Part shown: positions 10,081 through 20,949 of the stretch, piece after piece | Layout of the letters: the number at the start of each line of letters is the position of its first letter | How positions within the stretch are numbered: the stretch's first letter is position 1 | Source: Platanthera guangdongensis | Taxonomy: Eukaryota > Streptophyta > Magnoliopsida > Asparagales > Orchidaceae | DNA length: 64,000 nucleotides | Direction of reading: 5' to 3' | Assembly: GCA_039583875.1 (NCBI GenBank) | Contig: CM077150.1 | Location: 5,040,332 to 5,104,331, forward strand | The notes under the pieces: model-generated | Database searches by the model: none | Told to the model about the DNA's origin: nothing | What the model saw: only the letters and a program-made list of their open reading frames with translations | Translations under genes and position numbers: made by a program

Positions 10081-11765
10081 TGATAACTATAATTTTATAA
10101 TTATTTGTGCATTATTTTATTTCAATAATTGGTTTTATTTTAATTATTTTTTATTTAAATAACCTCTAATTGACTTCTTTTTGCAATTCAGGTTATTTTG
10201 TGCTGCAATCATCAAATTGAAGCTCAATGAAGTAATTTGAGCACTTTTTGGAAGGTTTTACAAAAGTTCAAAATTACACGCCCGGGTCATTGACGTGACC
10301 AGGGGGCGTGACTAATCTTGCGCACCATGCTCATTCTCTAGTGCACCAAACAAGATACCACGTTAAATGAAATTTACACGCCCCAGTCATGGGAGTGATG
10401 GGGGGTGTGTCCAACAGTCCAGGGGGCGTGGCGAGGCTTGTAATCCAGTCGTTTGCGTTGGCATGACGTTACAACAAACATGCCCCGGTCACGGGAGTGA
10501 CTAGGAGGCGTGGCACCTTCTCAAACTGACGTATTAACTGTAGATCACGTCGTTTTTCGCCATTTTCCAGACTTAGTCAAGACACGCCCTAGGTCACGGG
10601 CGTGACCTGCCAGATAATGACTCTTGGCGATTTCTCTCCTAATGTTTCCTAGGGTTTTTATGGAGGTAGTTCTGTATTAGACACTCCTTGGTCACGGGCG
10701 TGACCAGGGGGCGTGACTCCTAAACTGAAAATTCTATTAATAGCAGCAATGTTCTTGAGATGAGGAAGGTGATTTTGGGGCTGAGTTGTTGTAATTCCGG
10801 TTTGTTCTAGTAATTTTTCTCATTTCTAATTGTTAGTATAGCTTTTGTATTCCCATTTTTAGTGTAGTACTTTTCAATTCAAGCTCTTTGTACTTAGTAA
10901 TAACGTCTCTCTCTATTTTCATGTGTAATTCTCTCATCATGATGAGTAGTTAAATTTCCCTTAACACTTGATCATGATAAACTTTGGAATAAAATAAATT
11001 TTACTTTAACTCTTTTTAAATTAGCAAGCTCTATTTTTTTCTTCTCTTCAATTTATCATTGATTAATTGGCTTCGAATTCTTATTCTACGAACTCGTTTC
11101 CCGATCTAAAATCGATTTCTAGTTTGCCGAGAGGTTGTAAATGTAAGAATATCATTCAAGGATAAATAGAATGTGAGTTTGCTCTTCGATTTTAGATTCG
11201 TATTCTAGTTTATCGAGAGATTGTGAATACGAGAAGATCACTTGAAGATAAAAGAAGGTATGTGTGAACCTCAGGAGAAGGTGACATAGATCTTCTGGAT
11301 TTGGATTAAACCCAATAGTGAGGTTCACCGCCTAAAGCAATATTATGGGTTTCAGCTGGCCGAGAGGTCATAATCGATTCACCTAAGATTAGTTGATAAC
11401 GTATTCTCGATAGAAGCGCTTTCATAAATTGGAAACCTCCAAGGTCGAAGTAGTTTATCTTGAGAGTTTAAAATTTAATTCTTCAGTAAAGTTTATTTTA
11501 TCCAAAAGGAATCTAGATCAAGTTCTAGCCTTAATCTCATCGTTCTCCACTTAATATTTTAATCATTTTTTTCTCTCAGTTTGTCAAATTAACCAACCCC
11601 TTTTGTTAGATAAAATAATAGTTCTTCCGTGTGAGTACAAATACTCAACAGACCCATGGAATACGACACTTGATTTTATACTCTAAATGATATGTGCACC
11701 TGCCTTATCGGATTATGCTCTAACAAGAGTCGGAACTATTTAGTAGAATACGAAAACACCCATCA
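10081..11765 (+). repeat. Athila 3' LTR (complete)
   Basis: Begins TGATAACTATAATT directly after the purine tract and ends CATCA at 11765. Length is 1685 bp. The last 500 bp match the 5' LTR remnant at 2395-2893. It contains the palindrome cluster at 10275-10715. Confidence 0.85.
10275..10715. repeat. Palindrome cluster in Athila 3' LTR
   Basis: Repeated inverted motifs of the GGTCACGGGCGTGACC type at about 10278, 10377, 10480, 10581 and 10691, often followed by AGGGGGCGTGAC. These are the same word shapes as in the chromovirus LTRs of this window. Confidence 0.85.
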
Positions 11766-11769
11766 ATAT

Positions 11770-12430
11770 TTGACTGTGATCTTGTTGACAATGCGACTAT
11801 CAACGCACATTCGTCAAGTACCATCCCTTTTTGGGGCAAGGAGGGCAGGTACTGCACAAGCACTAAAGTTATGTTGAATAAAGCATCTATCTAGTAACTC
11901 TCTGATCTGCTTCTGCAACTCCTCATTGACGACATAATATAAATAATAATGCATAAGATGAGAGGGGGAGGATCCAGGAACAAGATATATCACGTGCTGA
12001 TAGACCTGATGGGATGTAACTCAGACGGAAGCTCATCAGAGTGTATATCCTAGAACTCCTCTAAGAATCTCATAACAAGTATATGAGTAGACTCATACAT
12101 CTCTAATAGGTCGGTTGCCTGTAAGACAACCAACATGTATATAAATCCGCCATCAAAACTCTCTCGATGGAGCTTAGTGGTTCGTATAATACTTATTCTT
12201 CTTCCTTTCAAGGAGGAAGAGATTCTTTCATGCTATTGCTCATGCAGGATGTTGGTGCTTTGGGTCGCAATGACGTCAACACTACTTTCTTTCCATCCAA
12301 TAGAAATGAGCAAGTGTTGGACTTACCATGTATGGTGACATCTTGGTCATATAAATAAGGTCATCCAAGTAATACGTCACAAACATCCATAAGCATAATG
12401 TATAACCCATAATTCGTCAAGACTAGAAGT
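11770..12430 (-). pseudogene. pol: Old gypsy element 'O': protease end and RT start
   Basis: Read on the minus strand, 12430 to 11770 gives a degraded run: CDVLLG, LYDQDVTIHGKSNT, CSFLLDGKKVVL, then the RT start EELQKQIRELLDRCFIQ, CAVPALLAPKRDGT, RMCVDSRIVNKITV. This is the standard protease-to-RT transition of plant chromoviruses in which the protease has a DGGSC motif. Several stops and frame changes are present. The RT ends abruptly at the Athila insertion point (11765/11766). The protease continues upstream at 12906-13022, 20886-20949 and 40210 onward, each gap filled by a younger insertion. Confidence 0.72.
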
Positions 12431-12435
12431 AACCA

Positions 12436-12905
12436 AGCAGACGGCTATTCGCAGACCATTGGACGATCAGAGGCGAGTTTGGGCGAGCAGCGGCGAGTTT
12501 GGGCGAGTACCTCACGAGTTTGGGTGAGTAGCCCTAGATACTCGCTAGCAGAGGCTGTATACTCGCATATACCCCCCTCCTCCAGGAATTCTCTATAAAT
12601 AGACCCTCACAGGTACTAGAAATGGACTTTTGGAAGAGGTTGAGGTCCCCCCCCCCCCCCCCGAGTGGATACTAACCAAGTCCATGCCTGCCCAGTACCT
12701 TGCTTAGCTTTTGGTTGCGGAGGGGAAGTTTTTCTCAAACTTCCGGGTACGTGGTGGGACCTCCCTGCTGGAGCACTTGGGGTGTGCTTATAGATAGTTT
12801 TCTCTCTCTCGCGATAGCCATTTGAATTGTGCCATCGGATCGCAGAATCAGTAACCTTAGGCTGCCTTGATCCGAATTTTAGAGTAGGGATTTTCCCAGC
12901 ATCAA
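12436..12905 (+). mobile_element. LTR fragment 'J' (Tat-like) inside element O
   Basis: Contains repeated GCGAGTTTGGGCGAG words (12476-12530), a TATA box (12594-12600), a 16-nt poly-C run (12647-12662), GTGGGACCTCC (12751), also found in LTR 'G' near 2222, and an end reading AGCATCAACG at 12905, like the ATCAACA ends of LTRs 'G' and 'T'. The protease reading frame of element O is interrupted exactly over this block. The start is not sharply defined. Confidence 0.55.
12594..12600 (+). promoter_or_regulatory. TATA box of LTR 'J'
   Basis: TATAAAT in the context TTCTCTATAAATAGACCC, matching the TATA contexts of LTRs 'G' and 'T'. Confidence 0.55.
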
Positions 12906-13022
12906 CGCATAACATCACACCATATCATGCCACAGTACATACCAATAATGATAGACACTAAACATCTGCTAGTCACCGATAATATAGTTTTTGTTACCCA
13001 AGCTACCTGAAATGGGGATGGG
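12906..13022 (-). pseudogene. pro: Element 'O' protease, middle piece
   Basis: The minus strand reads HPSPFQVAWV, then RCLVSIIIG and WCDVM, the linker-plus-flap part of a chromovirus protease. It is continuous in sense with the piece at 20886-20949 (across LTR 'E') and the piece at 12430 (across LTR 'J'). Confidence 0.7.
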
Positions 13023-13373
13023 TGCAACACTTCAATTTTTTCAAGAGAAGAAAATAACAAGGTTCTGGTTGTTAGAGCTAGTACTGACATCGAACTTTAC
13101 TTGACGATGCGTCAACATTGATTCAACGTTGCGTCGCGATCATCTAGTACGTCAACATTGACTCAACGTTGCGTCAATAACATTGAATTCGTCGAAGGTT
13201 AATCGACTTTGCGACGATGTTGCATCGAGTGTAACTCGACGTTACGTCGAGTACGTCGGGAAGTCGAGTGCGTCGAGTGCAACTCGACGTTGTGCCGAGT
13301 GCAACTCGACATTGCGACAAGTACGTCAAATGAATACAACACTTTTGTCTAGACAGATGCAGTTAAGGATCAC
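13023..13373 (+). mobile_element. LTR 'E', left part (split by element B)
   Basis: Starts TGCAACAC (cf. TGTAACACCC of the homologous LTR 'D' at 33846) and contains CG-rich palindromic words from 13090 on. It continues at 19298 after element B. Total LTR length without B is about 1.94 kb, close to the 2.05 kb of 'D'. Confidence 0.6.
13095..13325. repeat. CGACGTT/AACGTCG palindromic words in LTR 'E'
   Basis: Repeated TCAACGTTGCGTC, CTCGACGTTACGTCGAG (7-bp arms) and GTGCAACTCGACGTTG units. It occupies the same place in the LTR as the GACACGGGCGTGTC array of LTR 'D'. Confidence 0.8.
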
Positions 13374-13537
13374 TGTAACGCCCCGTATTTTTTTTCGTTG
13401 AATGATGGGCGTTACGTTGGCTTTGACTGTTGTTCGAGCATGATTTTTCCCGCGGGCTTGCGAGTGGCTGTTTTGGTAGCCGAGTTGCACGATTCCCCAG
13501 CAAGCCGGAGTCCAATTTGGGGACTCGGTGAGGCCTC
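13374..13537 (+). repeat. Element B 5' LTR stub
   Basis: Identical in layout to the start of the 3' LTR (16716 onward): TGTAACGCCCCGTATTTTTT, then TTTTCCCGCGGGCTTGCG. It stops at GAGGCCTC, where inverted LTR sequence takes over at a shared CCTC. Confidence 0.88.
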
Positions 13538-15264
13538 AGCAATCATCAAAGCTATACAACAGAGTATACAACAGAGTATGAAGTTCAGAAAATATAACGA
13601 AGGGGCTTACCGACCTCATAGCAATGTTTCATGTAAGTAAACTGAGTGAAAAGAACAAGTGGAAAACAAGTGTTAAACACTGTCAATCCAAAGTGTAAAA
13701 TGCACCAAGTGCGTGCAATTCTCATCCAGTCATGCTCAACCCGCAGGAGCAAAAAGGCAATACACATGCCCATTCCATCCTCTTTAGACCAAGAAACAAC
13801 GATACTAGTGCAACATAAGCAGCAGTTAAATGCGAGTCTGCAAGGGTCTTTTGGTGGCAACCCTAAAGTGGAACACACCAATAAAAGCCAGCCCAAATTG
13901 CGGCCAAAAAGGTGCTCTACACCACAAATCAAAACCCGGTGGCCACAAAGGCTCAAACCACACTACCCCTTACCGAATCCTCACACAAACGCTCCCGCCA
14001 TGGTTCACACTTCGCCTCGCAAAACTCACCATAAACGAACCCAAACGCAACACCATAAGCAATTCTCACCATAACCCAAGTACACACGTTTCCTTCCTTC
14101 ATCCGCACTCATGACGACAAATTGCCCACATGTATGCTAACATGCGTATGCTACCATAATGTCTACTTACTCCTCAAAGGATATTGGTAACTAAACCAAC
14201 AACTGTATTTTAACATGATCATGACATGAACAAGAAAAGCTACTGAATCAATTTCGCATAAGAAATAATTGAACATAGGGAAATTTGATAACAAGGCGGT
14301 AAGCATGTGAGATATGCGGATCAAGAGGATTCATGACTAAACAAAAACAAGAAGAACAAGCTAGTAAAATTGAAAGGGGAAAATTAGCTAAACTTGAAAG
14401 AGGAAAAGTAGCTAAACTTGCACAATCAAAGAACAAGAAAACAAGATTAGCAAGGGTGAAGAACACCGTTTGCCTGAACCGAGATGACACCGCGACGACT
14501 GCTCCTCTCTTTCCTTCCCTTGTCTTAGCTTTGCTCCCTTGATGTTCTTTTTGTAATGAGGAAGAAGATGAAGAAGAAGGTGAAATGAGGAGGAGCAATC
14601 TCTGTTTCGGTCTTATTTCCTCCAGAACAGAGCTGGACCGTTAGATTCAGAATCAGGGAAATGAACGGCACAAAAAACTAGAAAAAGTCGATTTTCGGCC
14701 CTGTCACGCCCTGTGTCACGCCCGTGTCACAGGGCGTGTACCTTAAGCGGCGCAGAAAGTAGGCAAATCCAAGTTTATCCACACGGTACACGGCCGGGTA
14801 CACGCCCGTGACGGGTCGGTCACGCCCGTGACCTAGGGCGTGTAACCCGTGTCTCGACACCTCGTCGACCAAAACTGTCGACACTCGACAAAGCTTGACA
14901 CGCCCGTGTCACAGGCCGTGTCCCCTCTCTCGACACCCGACACTCGACACTCGACACTCAACACTCGACACTCGACACTCGACACAGCGGGACACGGCCC
15001 GTGACACGCCCGTGTCACGGGGCGTGTACCCCATTCGTCGAGCTCAACTCGACGCAAGAAATTCATCGAGTCAAGGAGGTCACGCCCCAGGTCACGCCCT
15101 GGGTCACGCCCCGACACGCCCGTGTCGGGGGGCGTGTCACGCACAAAAACGACCATTTTTCCCTGTTTTGAAAAGTGTTTATGTGTCGTCCTAAATCATT
15201 TTTGCCTTAAGAACTTTTTACCCTTTTTTGTTTGCTGTACACGCAACCCGTTTTGAGCAACATT
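13534..15264 (-). repeat. Inverted LTR arm 1 (pairs with 16914-18630)
   Basis: Reverse complement of 16914-18630 over about 1.7 kb, by eye well above 90 percent identical. A local 12-bp duplication (ATACAACAGAGT) occurs near 13556-13579. It ends at 15264, where AACATT joins GCTAAC through a 3-bp overlap (ATT). Confidence 0.9.
14697..15150. repeat. Palindrome array in element B, inverted copy
   Basis: Dense GTCACGCCCGTGTCAC and GACACGCCCGTGTC units plus a run of ACTCGAC heptamers (14939-14985). It is the mirror of the array at 17031-17480. Confidence 0.92.
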
Positions 15265-15588
15265 GCTAACTAAACCAACAAGTGTATTTTAACATGATCA
15301 TGGCATGAACAAGAAAAGCTACATGAATCAATTTCACATAAGAAATAATTGAACATAGGGAAATTTGATAACAAGGCGGTAAGCATGTGAGACATGCGGA
15401 TCAAGAGGATTCATGACTAAACAAAAACAAGAAGAAAAAGCTAGTAAAATTAAAAGAGGAAAATTAACTAAACTTGAAAGAGGAAAAGTAGCTAAACTTG
15501 CACAATCAAAGAACAAGAAAACAAGATTGGCAAGGGTGAAAAACACCGCTTGCCTGAACCGAGATGACACCGCGATGGCTGCTCCTCT
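15262..15588 (-). repeat. Second inverted LTR segment of element B
   Basis: A further inverted copy of LTR sequence matching 17667-17993 and also directly repeating 14190-14510. It runs straight into the inverted gag. Confidence 0.85.
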
Positions 15589-16318
15589 TATCCTTCCTCA
15601 TCAGCTGTCCTCTTTGTTTTGCATTTTCTATAGCTTCAACCTTCAAAGCAGCCTCAACCACAGTGGTGTAACTCGTCGCTCCATAAGCACTTGCGAACTG
15701 CTGCACGTCGCTGCGGAGTCCGCCAAGAAATCTCTTTACTCGGTCAGCTTCCGTAGTCACCAAGCTCAGAGCGAACTGACTTAACTTGCTAAACTCAATT
15801 TCATACTCACTAACTGTGAGTTTCCTCTGCTTCAGGTACAATAAGTCATTCATCAGGCGGTCCCTTTCCACTGACGGCAGAAACTTGCGCCGTAACATTT
15901 CTTTGAAGGCTTCCCACGAACATCCCGCCCCTAGGCTTTCCTTTTCTCGCAACCACCAACCTTTAGCCAACCCTTTTAGTTGATAGGCGGCAAGCATCAC
16001 CTTTTGGTCTTCGGTAACGCCAGAATAAACAAACATCTCTTCCAACATGATTACCCAATCATCCAAGATCACAAAATCCGCTTTTCCATCATAAGTCGGT
16101 GGTCCAAGTCGCTGAAACTGCGAGATAAAAGTCATTGCAGGAGGAACCACAACTGGGGGTATCACTGCCACGGAAGGAGTAGAAATGGTGAGGCCTCTGA
16201 TAGTCTCTTGCCCTCTTGGTGCCAGCCCAAACATCGCTGATGACATAGCTTGGAGCTGGGACTGCACTTCCTGCACCTGCCTCGTCAAAGCCTCATTACT
16301 TTGGCGTAGACTATCCAT
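15582..16318 (-). pseudogene. gag: gag fragment of element B, inverted
   Basis: Chromovirus (Tekay-like) capsid domain in reverse orientation within the element. From Met at 16318 it reads a coiled N-terminus (MDSLRQSNEALTRQ), then MTFISQFQRLGPPTYDGKAD, LKGLAKGWWLREKES, RRKFLPSVERDRLMNDLLYL, VSEYEIEFSKLSQF and RVKRFLGGLRSDVQQFA, ending at KDKR near 15582 where the frame runs into inverted LTR. About 245 residues are intact and open, but no zinc knuckle remains. It is a close relative of the gag of element F (49369 onward). Because it is inverted, it cannot be translated from the element's own promoter. Confidence 0.88.
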
Positions 16319-16327
16319 CAGGGCAGA

Positions 16328-16612
16328 CTCGAATTACCCGTGAACTTTCCTGGTGTTCACGACGTGTTTCATGTCAGCCAACTTCGCAAGTGTGTGCGAA
16401 ATGACAAGCAAGTGTTGGATGTGGTGCCGCAGTTGGCGCCAAACCTTTCTTATGTGGAGATGCACATCCGGATATTGGACTCCCAAGATCGCGTGTTGCG
16501 GAAAAAGAAGATTCCTATGGTCAAAATGCTATGGACAAATCAAAATGTGGAAAGCGCGACGTGGGAGCTCGAGTCAACGATGAGGGCGGCTCACCCTCAT
16601 TTATTCCCGTAA
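16328..16612 (+). pseudogene. pol: pol C-terminus (integrase tail and chromodomain) of element B
   Basis: Only the last about 95 codons of pol remain: [18 protein letters not shown], then [40 protein letters not shown] and a terminal HPHLFP followed by TAA. The last 45 residues are the chromodomain-like tail of Tekay chromoviruses. It matches 53770-54047 of element F almost residue for residue. It has no start of its own. Confidence 0.88.
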
Positions 16613-16691
16613 ACAAGCTGGTACGTAAATGCGTGTTTCTGTTTGGTTACTCATTTGAGTGATATCAAAATGATTGAAAAGTTTCGAGGCG

Positions 16692-16715
16692 AAACTTTTT
16701 GTTAGGGGGAGTGAC
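16692..16715 (+). promoter_or_regulatory. Polypurine tract of element B
   Basis: AACTTTTTGTTAGGGGGAGTGAC sits directly before the 3' LTR start TGTAACG at 16716. Element F has the same TTAGGGGGAGTGGC before 54177. Confidence 0.82.
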
Positions 16716-16913
16716 TGTAACGCCCCGTATTTTTTTTTCGTTGAATGATGAGCGTTACGTTGGCTTTGACCGTTGTTCGAGCATGGTTTTTCCCACGGGC
16801 TTGCGAGTGGCTGTTTTGGTAGCCGAGTTGCACGATTCCCCAGCAAGCTGGAGTCCAATTTGGGGACTCGGTGAGACCTCTTTGGGAATGCTTGCACTTT
16901 TTCGCGCCCGGGT

Positions 16914-18630
16914 AATGTTGCTCAAAACGGGTTGCGTGTACAGCAAACAAAAAAGGGTAAAAAGTTCTTAAGCCAAAAATGGTCTAGGACGACACAGAAA
17001 CACTTTTCAAAACAGGGAAAAATGGTCGTTTTTGTGCGTGACACGCCCCCCGACACGGGCGTGTCGGGGCGTGACCCAGGGCGTGACCTGGGGCGTGACC
17101 TCCTTGACTCGACGAATTTCTTGCGTCGAGTTGAGCTCGACGAATGGGGTACACGCCCTGTGACACGGGCGTGTCACGGGCCGTGTCCCGCTGTATCGAG
17201 TGTCGAGTGTCGAGTGTCGAGTGTCGGGTGTCGAGAGAGGGGACACGACCTGTGACACGGGCGTGTCACAGGGCGTGTCAAGCTTTGTCGAGTGTCGACA
17301 CTTTTGGTCGACGAGGTGTCGAGACACGGGTTACACGCCCTAGGTCATGGGCGTGACCGACCCGTCACGGGCGTGTACCCGGTCGTGTACCGTGTGGATA
17401 AACTTGGATTTGCCGACTTTTTGCGCCGCTTAAGGTACACGCCCTGTGACACGGGCGTGACACAGGGCGTGACATGGCCGAAAATCGACTTTTTCCAGTT
17501 TTTGTGCCGTTCATTTCCCTGATTCTGAATCTAACGGTCCAGCTCTGTTCTGGAGGAAATAAGGCCGAAACAGAGATTGCTCCTCCTCATTTCACCTTCT
17601 TATTCAGCTTCTTCCTCATTCCAAAAAGAACATCAAGGGAGCAAAGCTAAGACAAGGGAAGGAAAGAGAGGAGCAGCCGTCGCGGTGTCATCTCGATTCA
17701 GGCAAGCGGTGTTTTTCACCCTTGCCAATCTTGTTTTCTTGTTCTTTGATTGTGCAAGTTTAGCTACTTTTTCTCTTTCAAGTTTAGCTAATTTTCCTCT
17801 TTCAATTTTACTAGCTTGTTCTTCTTGTTTTTGTTTAGTCATGAATCCTCTTGATCCGCATGTCTCACATGCTTACCGCTTTGTTATCAAATTTCCCTAT
17901 GTTCAATTATTTCTTATGCAAAATTGATTCATGTAACTTTTCTTGTTCATGTCATGATCATGTTAAAATACACTTGTTGGTTTAGTTAGCAATATCCTTT
18001 GAGGAGTAAGTAGAAATTATGGTAGCATACGCATGTTAGCATACACATGGGCAATTTGTCGTCATGAGTGAGGATGAAGGAAGGAAACGTGTGTACTTGA
18101 GTTATGGTGAGAATTGCTTATGGTGTTGCGCTTGGGTTCGTTTATGGTGAGTTTTGCGAGGCGAAGTGTGAACCATGGCAGGAGCGTTTGTGTGAGGATT
18201 CGGTAAGGGGTAGTGTGGTTTGAGCCTTTGTGGCCACCAGGTTTTGATTTGTGGTTTAGAGCACCTTTTTGGCCCCAATTTGGGCTGGCTTTTATTGGTG
18301 CGTTCCACTTTAGGGCTGCCACCAAAAGACCCTTGCAGACTCGCATTTAACTGTTGCTTATGTTGCACTAGTATAGTTGTTTCTTGGTCTAAAGAGGATG
18401 GAATGGGCATGTGTATTGCCTTTTTGCTCCTGCGGGTTGAGCAGGACTGGATGAGAATTGCACGCACTTGGTGCGTTTTACACTTTGGATTGACAGTGTT
18501 TTACACTTGTTTTCCACCTGTTTTGTTTACTCAGTTTACTTACATGAAACATTGCTACAGGGTCGGTAAGCCCCTTCGTTATAGTTTCTGAACTTCATAC
18601 TCTGTTGTATAGCTTTGATGATTGCTGAGG
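16914..18630 (+). repeat. LTR arm 2 of the large inverted repeat
   Basis: Forward partner of 13534-15264, separated from it by 1.65 kb. A read-through transcript could fold into a hairpin with about 1.7 kb of stem. Confidence 0.88.
17031..17480. repeat. Palindrome array in element B 3' LTR
   Basis: TGTGACACGGGCGTGTCACA (20 bp, 9-bp arms around GG) and variants occur about eight times, with GGGGCGTGACC direct repeats and a run of GTGTCGA heptamers (17199-17235). Confidence 0.93.
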
Positions 18631-19297
18631 TGTTCTTTCTTGAATGCCTCAGGTGCATGTTGTAGCCGGTTGAGCGGCTAGTGCTTGGGTCGAGTTTCTT
18701 TGGAGCTAGCCGAGCTTACGAGCGAGGTAGTTCTTTCCTCTGTTGTACAGACATACTTGCACCCCAATGGGTTCGTGTCAGCTTGTTGGCGCCCATTAGT
18801 GGTTTTCTTTACTTGTGATATATATATATGAATGCTAGACTGCTAATGTGACTCATTTGGCTAAGATGATGTCTACTTGATCTTGGGAAGGATTTATGGT
18901 AGGTTGCATTATGTATTTTTAAGATAAACAAAACCTATGCTATGATAACATGCATAACATGTTTTGGTCACCGAACAAGTATTTTCTAAAGAACGTAAAC
19001 AAAGATAATTTCTTATCTTAGTATAAAGACAGACTGCATATAAGAGATCGTCATAAGTAAACAAAGTATTTCCGCCGCGTACAATCACGCATTTTGATGC
19101 CTAATGCCGAGGGATACGGCCATTAAACTAAACGGTTTTTCTTGCATTGAACTGATGGATTTCAACTCATAAAGTGAGCGTCAAGGGTTTGCCTGAGCGT
19201 GTACAGTTATCCCCTGCACGACGTGACATCATAACCCGTAGTTCCTCTTGCTCTGATACGATGTACTCGTTGAGGAAATGCGGGTTGTCACAATCAC

Positions 19298-20885
19298 CTC
19301 TCTGGAATAGCTTGTCCTTTATTATTAAAGGGCCTAGCATCAAGTTTGCTTCCTTAACTTACCATTTCAAGGCTTTGGTTAGCTTTTTGAAGAGAAATGA
19401 AGAGAAAGAAGAAGAAGAGTTTTTGCCATTAACAGAGCTTTGAACCTCCGCTTTGCAAGTCGTTTTCCGATCTACAAAGTGTAGTCTGTTGTGGTCCTTT
19501 TCAACCGGCTAAATTTCTAGTTTATGACACCAAAGTGATCAACAAGTGTAATGATCATTCTTCCTGGTGATAGGACATGCTAGTCCTAATTTGCTATTAG
19601 CATATCTGCGTGGAAGTGTCTCCACGTATTAGTGGAGGGCGATACAGTTCATTAGGTTGATGTTGTTCATTCTCGATATAATATGCATATAGAGTTCAGA
19701 TTATTGTACAGACATAGGCGTGTTGTGTGAAGTCCATCTGTGACAAGTTAGTCTGAATTAGTGATGTTTAATTTTGCGTGTCAGAGAAAACTCCATGAAA
19801 GTTCGTATGGTATTTTGGGTTCTGGGTGCTACAAGATACTACATGGAGTACTGGAGGCCAACTCCAGGAAACACCCGAAGTTATAATAGAATTGTTGTTC
19901 AGTTAAAGTCACCCATCGATAATGGACATTGTCATCAATAGCTCTTAGTGAGCATTGTCTGTGGATGTGAAGCCTAAGTCTTGGGGGTTAGGTGTGTAAT
20001 GTCAGAAGCTGAAGGGACTGGTGTGCCTAGCTTTGGCGGCCTTGTGTGTTGTCTGTAAGAGACAACATTCGTTATCATATTAACGAGTCGAGGTGATGCT
20101 GACCTGCATCGTGCTGGTTGTTCGTGTTGATTGAGCCACACAAAATTGATCTGAACCCGTCCAGTGTAAGTCAATGAAGAGGTAATTCCCCGGTGCACTG
20201 ATCTCGGGGAAGTCCGGGTAGCATTTTGACGTGACAATCGCTAGTCGCTCAATTGAATCATTTAAGTAGATGATACTTTGGATAGAGGTGGGAATCAGGG
20301 AGTACACCGAAAGTGTGCCCCAAGAGCACAAAATAGATAGTCGTGTGTGCCATCGTTTGTGGGGATTGTTGTGCAAATATATGTTGTTATACTACTTGCT
20401 TGTATGGAAGGAGTACCACCACACAAGGAATGAGGTAGGGTGGTTATACCAGTATGGTCAGCTAAAGCTGACCGTTGTTTATTTTGCCACGTTTTCGTGG
20501 AATATACTTGTGTAGGTGCTGGCGAGCCAAACGGGAAATAGCGGGATGAAGTCCTTTTCTGTGTTGGCCCTCGAAGGCCAAAGTTTAGTGTCAATATCTA
20601 TCATGTATTGTCGGCATGCGTGCCAATGTTTGTAAACCATATATATATTTGTACACTTGCGAAACATGTATGACCTTGAGGTCAATAATAGATGTGACAT
20701 TTCATTCATTTAGTGTCGTTGACACTATGATTTAGTTTTAATAAAATGCTTTTGTTTAGTGTACTCTGTGATGTATAGTTTGTGTTGATTACTTATTTTG
20801 TATGGCTTTAACTTGTTCAGTTTGTATGGCATGGGGTCTCGGTCGGATCCACTGGTGTACCCTTCGAAACGAGCGAGGTGTTACA
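19298..20885 (+). mobile_element. LTR 'E', right part
   Basis: Homologous block by block to solo LTR 'D': GTGTGAAGTCCATCTG (19726) vs GTGTGAAGCCCATCTG (34802), and GGCCCTCGAAGGCCAAAG (20567) vs GGCCCTTGAAGGCCAAG (35548). It ends GAGGTGTTACA at 20885. The flank to the right is the protease of element O. The TSD is no longer exact (ATGGG vs ATTAG), which suggests an old insertion. Confidence 0.72.
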
Positions 20886-20949
20886 ATTAGTGTGGCTCGG
20901 CAGTGAGACTCATGCGGGCTAAAGCTATCTCCATCCATACAACTCTCGT
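20886..20949 (-). pseudogene. pro: Element 'O' protease, short piece between LTR E and element C
   Basis: The minus strand reads VVWMEIALARMSLTAEPH, the stretch that normally follows DGGSCEN in chromovirus proteases and precedes HPSPF. It fits between the piece at 40210 onward and the piece at 12906-13022. Only 64 bp survive between the two insertions. Confidence 0.68.

Larger units (their letters stand above)
2395..11765 (+). mobile_element. Athila-type Ty3/gypsy element, internally deleted, 5' LTR truncated
   Basis: Order: partial 5' LTR (2395-2893), decayed PBS (2900-2918), gag, protease, post-pol leader, ATHILA ORF1-like gene, conserved AGGACAATGT block (about 6961), 3' non-coding region containing a probable solo LTR (7269-8931), a TTTGCT..AGCAAA stem with purine tract (10042-10080) and the complete 3' LTR (10081-11765). 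The stretch coding RT, RNase H and integrase is absent, so the element is non-autonomous. The 3' flank (11766 onward) is the old minus-strand gypsy RT, meaning this element inserted into it. The 5' half of the 5' LTR and any TSD are lost. Confidence 0.85.
13374..19292 (+). mobile_element. Rearranged Tekay-like element 'B' with inverted LTR, TSD ATCAC
   Basis: A single insertion, shown by ATCAC at 13369-13373 and 19293-19297. From left to right: the first 164 bp of the LTR, an inverted LTR block (13534-15264), a second shorter inverted LTR block (15262-15588), an inverted gag (15582-16318), the last about 95 codons of pol in forward orientation, a purine tract and a complete 3' LTR. No PBS, protease, RT or integrase core is present. 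It lies in LTR 'E'. gag, the pol tail and the LTR ends are homologous to element 'F'. Confidence 0.85.
16716..19292 (+). repeat. Element B 3' LTR (2577 bp)
   Basis: Starts TGTAACGCCCCG and ends GCGGGTTGTCACA. The end equals that of element F's LTRs apart from one base (GTTGTGACA). It contains the palindrome array (17031-17480). The second half (about 18050-19292) is homologous to the second half of the F LTR, including a block around GTCGGTAAGCCCC. Confidence 0.9.

Noticed and set aside
13183..13401. Small ORF rich in S, V and R before element B
   Set aside because: It consists of the CG-rich palindromic words of LTR E and runs into the B LTR.
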